A DNA stretch of 64,000 nucleotides, from positions 806,001 to 870,000 of the forward strand of contig CANTAL010000127.1 of the NCBI GenBank assembly GCA_947650365.1. Reading direction: 5' to 3'. Source of the DNA: Chamaelirium japonicum. Lineage: Eukaryota; Streptophyta; Magnoliopsida; Liliales; Melanthiaceae. Of the stretch, positions 59,040-64,000 are shown piece by piece (positions within the stretch are counted from its first letter, which is position 1; each line of letters opens with the position of its first letter). The notes beneath the pieces are model-generated. The model saw only the letters and a list, made by a program, of their open reading frames with translations. It made no database searches and had not been told where the DNA came from. The position numbers and the translations under genes were made by a program.

Positions 59040-62000
59040 GATTGTACGAATGAATTAGAATGGATACATTCGTGCGAATGAAGTAGAATGGATCGTACGA
59101 ATGAATTAGAATGGATCGTACGAATGAATCAGAATGGATCGTACGAATGAATTAGAATGAATCGTACGAATGAATTAGAATGGAAACATTCGAACGAATG
59201 AATTAGAATAGATCGTAGGAATGAATTAGAATGGATCATAAGAATGAATTAGAATTGATCGTGCGAATGAATTAGAATGGATTGTACGAATGAATTAGAA
59301 TGGATACATTCGTGCGAATGAAGTAGAATGGATCGTACGAATGAATTAGAATGGATCGTATGAATGAATTAGAATGAATCGTACGAATGAATTAGAATGG
59401 ATACATTCAAACGAATGAATTAGAATAGATCGTAGGAATGAATTAGAATGGATCATACGAATGAATTAGAATTAATCGTGCGAATGAATTAGAATGGATA
59501 CATTCGAACGAATGAAGTAGAATGGATCGTACGAATGAATTAGAATGGATCGTACGAATGAATTAGAATGAATCGTACAAATGAATTAGAATGGATACAT
59601 ACGTGCGAATGAAGTAGAATGGATCGTACGAATGAATTAGAATGGATCGTACGAATGAATTAGAATGAATCGTACGAATGAATTAGAATGGATACATTCG
59701 AACGAATGAATTAGAATAGATCGTAGGAATGAATTAGAATGAAGTAGGAATGAATTAGAATGGATCGTACGAATGAATTACCATAGATCGTACAAATGGA
59801 TTAGAATGGATTGTACGAATGAATTAGAATGGATCATACAAATGAATTAGAATGGATAGTGCGAATGAATTTGAATAGATCGTGCAAATGAATTAGAAAG
59901 GTTAAATTTGTGAGAATGAATTAGAATGGATCGTGCGAATGAATTTGAATGGATCATACGAATGAATTAGAATGGATACATTCGGGCGAATGATGTAGAA
60001 TGGATCGTACGAAATAATTATAATGGATCGTACGAATGAATTAGAATGAATCGTAGGAATGAATTAGAATGGATTGTACGAATGAATTAGAATGGATACA
60101 TTCGTGCGAATGAAGTAGAATGGATCGTACGAATGAATTAGAATGGATCGTACGAATGAATTAGAATGAATCGTACGAATGAATTAGAATGGATACATTT
60201 GTACGAATGAATTAGAATGGATCGTACGAATGAATTAGAATGAATCGTACGAATGAATTAGAATTGATCGTGCGAATGAATTAGAATGAATCGTACGAAT
60301 GAATTAGAATGGATACATTCGAACGAATGAATTAGAATAAATCGTAGGAATGAATTAGAATGGATCATACGAATGAATTAGAATTGATCGTGCGAATGAA
60401 TTAGAATGGATTGTACGAATGAATTAGAATGGATCGTACGAATGAATTAGAATGGATACATTCGAACGAATGAATTAGAATAGATCGTAGGAATGAATTA
60501 GAATGGATCGTACGAATGAATTAGAATTGATCGTGCGAATGAATTAGAATGGATTGTACGAATGAATTAGAATGGATACATTCGTGCGAATGAAGTAGAA
60601 TGGATCGTACGAATTAATTAGAATGGATCGTACGAATGAATCAGAATGGATCGTACGAATGAATTAGAATGAATCGTACGAATGAATTAGAATGGAAACA
60701 TTCGAACGAATGAATTAGAATAGATCGTAGGAATGAATTAGAATGGATCATACGAATGAATTAGAATTGATCGTGCGAATGAATTAGAATGGATTGTACG
60801 AATGAATTAGAATGGATACATTCGTGCAAATGAAGTAGAATGGATCGTACAAATGAATTATAATAGATCGTACGAATGAATTAGAATGAATCGTACGAAT
60901 GAATTAGAATGGATACATTCGAACGAATGAATTAGAATAGATCGTAGGAATGAATTAGAATGGATCATACGAATGAATTAGAATTGATCGTGCGAATGAA
61001 TTAGAATGGATTGCACGAATGAATTAGAATGGATACATTCGTGCGAATGAAGTAGAATGGATCGTACGAATGAATTAGAATGGATCGTACGAATGAATTA
61101 GAATGAATCGTATGAATAAATTAGAATGGATACATTCGAACAAATGAATTAGAATAGATCGTAGGAATGAATTAGAATGGATCATACGAATGAATTAGAA
61201 TTGATCGTGCGAATGAATTAGAATAGATTGTACGAATGAATTAGAATGGATATATTCGTGCGAATGAATCAGAATGGATACATTCGTGCGAATGAATTAG
61301 AATGGATCGTACGAATGAGTAAGAATGGATCGTATGAATGAAATAGAATGGATACATTCGTGCGAATGAATTAGAATAGATCGTACGAATGAATTAGAAT
61401 GGATACATTCGAACGAATGAATTAGAATAGATCGTAGGAATGAATTAGAATGGATCATACGAATGAATTAGAATTGATCGTGCGAATGAATTTGAATGGA
61501 TTGTACGAATGAATTAGAATAGATACATTCGTGCGAATGAAGTAGAATGAATCAGAATGGATCGTACGAATGAATTAGAATAAATCATACGAATGAATTA
61601 GAATGGAAACATTCGAACGAATGAATCAGAATGGATCGTAGGAATAAATTAGAATGGATCATACGAATGAATTAGAATTGATCGTGCGAATGAATTAGAA
61701 TGGATTGTACGAATGAATTAGAATGGATACATTCGTGCGAATGAAGTAGAATGGATCGTACGAATGAATTAGAATGGATCGTACGAATGAATTAGAATGG
61801 ATACATTCGAACGAATGAATTAGAATAGATCGTAGGAATGAATTAGAATGGATCATACGAATGAATTAGAATTGATCGTGCGAATGAATTAGAATGGATT
61901 GTACAAATGAATTAGAATGGATACATTCGTGCGAATGAAGTAGAATGGATCGTACGAATGAATTAGAATGGATCGTACGAATGAATTAGAATGGATCGTA

Positions 62001-64000
62001 CGAATGAATTAGAATGAATCGTACGAATGAATTAGAATGGATACATTCGAACGAATGAATTAGAATAGATCGTAGGAATGAATTAGAATGGATCATACGA
62101 ATGAATTAGAATTGATCGTGCGAATGAATTAGAATAGATTGTACGAATGAATTAGAATGGATACATTCATGAGAATGAAGTAGAATGGATTGTACGAATG
62201 AATTAGAATGGATCGTACGAATGAATTAGAATGAATCGTACGAATGAATTAGAATGGATACATTCGATCGAATGAATTAGAATAGATCGTAGAAATGAAT
62301 TAGAATGGATCATACGAATGAATTAGAATTGATCGTGCGAATGAATTAGAATGGATTGTACGAATGAATTAGAATGGATACATTCATGCGAATGAAGTAG
62401 AATGGATCATACGAATGAATTAGAATGGATCGTACGAATGAATTAGAATGGATCGTACGAATGAATTAGAATGGATCGTACGAATGAATTAGAATGGATC
62501 GTACGAATGAATTAGAATGGATCGTACGAATGAATTAGAATTGATCGTGCGAATGAATTAGAATGGATCGTACGAATGAATTAGAATGGATTGTACGAAT
62601 GAATTAGAATGGATACATTCGTGCGAATGAAGTTGAATGGATCGTACGAATGAATTAGAATGGATCGTACGAATGAATCAGAATGGATCGTACGAATGAA
62701 TTAGAATGAATCGTACGAATGAATTAGAATGGAAACATTCGAACGAATGAATTAGAATAGATCGTAGGAATGAATTAGAATGGATCATACGAATGAATTA
62801 GAAATGATCGTGCGAATGAATTAGAATAGATTGTACGAATGAATTAGAATGGATACATTCGTGCGAATGAAGTAGAATGGATCGTATGAATGAATTACAA
62901 TGGATCGTACGAATGAATTAGAATGAATCGTACGAATGAATTAGAATGGATACATTCGAACGAATGAATTAGAATAGATCGTAGGAATGAATTAGAATGG
63001 ATCATACGAAAGAATTAGAATTGATCGTACGAATGAATTAGAATGGATTGCACGAATGAATTAGAATGGATACATTCGTGCGAATGAAGTAGAATGGATC
63101 GTACGAATGAATTAGAATGGATCGTACGAATGAATTAGAATGAATCGTACGAATGAATTAGAATGGATACATTCAAACGAATGAATTAGAATAGATCGTA
63201 GGAATGAATTAGAATGGATCATACGAATGAATTAGAATTGATCGTGCGAATGAATTAGAATGGATACATTCGTGCGAATGAAGAATGAATCGTACGAATG
63301 AATTAGAATGGATACATTCGAACGAATAAATTAGAATGGATCATAGGAATGAATTTGAATAGATCATACAAATGAATTAGAAAGGTTACATTCGTGAGAA
63401 TGAATTAGAATGGATCGTGCGAATGAATGAGAATTGATCATACGGATGAATTAGAATGGATCGTACGAATGAATTAGATTGCATCGTACGATCCATTCTA
63501 ATTCATTCGCACGATCTATTCTAATTCATTAGTACGATCCATTCTAATTCATTCGCACGAATATATCCATACTAATTCATTCGTACGAATGTATCCATTC
63601 TAATTTATTCGTACGATCCAGTCTACTTCATTCGTACGATCCATTCTAAGTCATTCGCACGAATGTATCCATTCTAATTCATTCACACAATCCATTCTAA
63701 TTCATTCGCACGAATATATCCATTCTAATTTATTCGTACGATCCATTCTAATTCATTCGTACGATCCATTCTAATTCATTCGCACGAATGTATCCATTCT
63801 AATTCATTCGTACGATCCATTCTAATTCTTCATACGATCCATTCTAATTCATTCGCACGATCCATTCTAATTCATTCGTACGATCCATTCTAATTCATTC
63901 GTACGATCCATTCTACTTCATTCGCACGAATGTATCCATTCTAATTCATTCGTACAATCCATTCTAATTCATTGGCACGATCAATTCTAATTCATTCGTA
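59040..64000. repeat. 23-bp satellite array, block 4
   Basis: Satellite in the GAATGAATTAGAAT direction from 59040 to about 63488, then inverted to the window end. The first five bases are the GATTG target duplication. The stretch 63340-63500 matches 1130-1270 in unusual variants (GAAAGGTTACATT, then GAATGAGAATTGATCATAC, then GATTGCATCGTAC) and then flips strand at the same base. No gene. Confidence 0.97.

Noticed and set aside
1-64000. Human or animal GGAAT-type satellite contamination
   Set aside because: The monomer is 23 bp with a fixed variable tail and the inserted elements are plant Tat-type retrotransposons.

Overview
The window is heterochromatic plant DNA, not a gene-bearing region. 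About 44 kb of the 64 kb is one AT-rich tandem satellite, and no host gene, tRNA or rRNA is visible. The kingdom is inferred from the mobile elements. They are Ty3/gypsy LTR retrotransposons of the Tat lineage (a second, archaeal-type RNase H and an antisense extra ORF), which is known from land plants. GC-rich element ORFs and a GC-rich leader hint at a monocot, but that is weak.

Layout: satellite 1-9830; a 7.0-kb LTR element with three LTRs and two gag-only interiors, 9831-16860; satellite 16861-36329; a 12.74-kb LTR element with gag-protease, pol and an antisense ORF, 36330-49069; satellite 49070-53269; a 5.77-kb solo LTR of an unrelated element, 53270-59039; satellite 59040-64000. Each insertion is flanked by a 5-bp target-site duplication (CGATT, GATAC, GATTG), and the satellite register continues across each one, so all three landed in an existing array.

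The satellite has a 23-bp monomer: GAATGAATTAGAAT followed by a variable 9-base tail such as GGATCGTAC. Monomers form a higher-order repeat (HOR), usually nine monomers: seven of 23 bp and two of 28 bp, 217 bp in all. Variants of 194 and 240 bp occur. The array changes strand about 33 times, carries recurring inversion junctions, and contains larger segmental duplications (2380 bp and 535 bp).

The two Tat-like elements lie on the minus strand and share gag, primer-binding site and polypurine tract. The short one has no pol and looks like a non-autonomous relative that would have depended on proteins of the long one. By hand count the LTR pair of the long element differs at about 20 of 1091 sites, and the outer LTRs of the short one at about 36 of 1095. 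At an assumed 1.3e-8 substitutions per site per year these give roughly 0.7 and 1.3 million years. The most interesting items are the switching HOR satellite, the antisense ORF with its own TATA box and palindromic upstream sites, the three-LTR structure, and a field of short co-varying palindromes inside the solo LTR.
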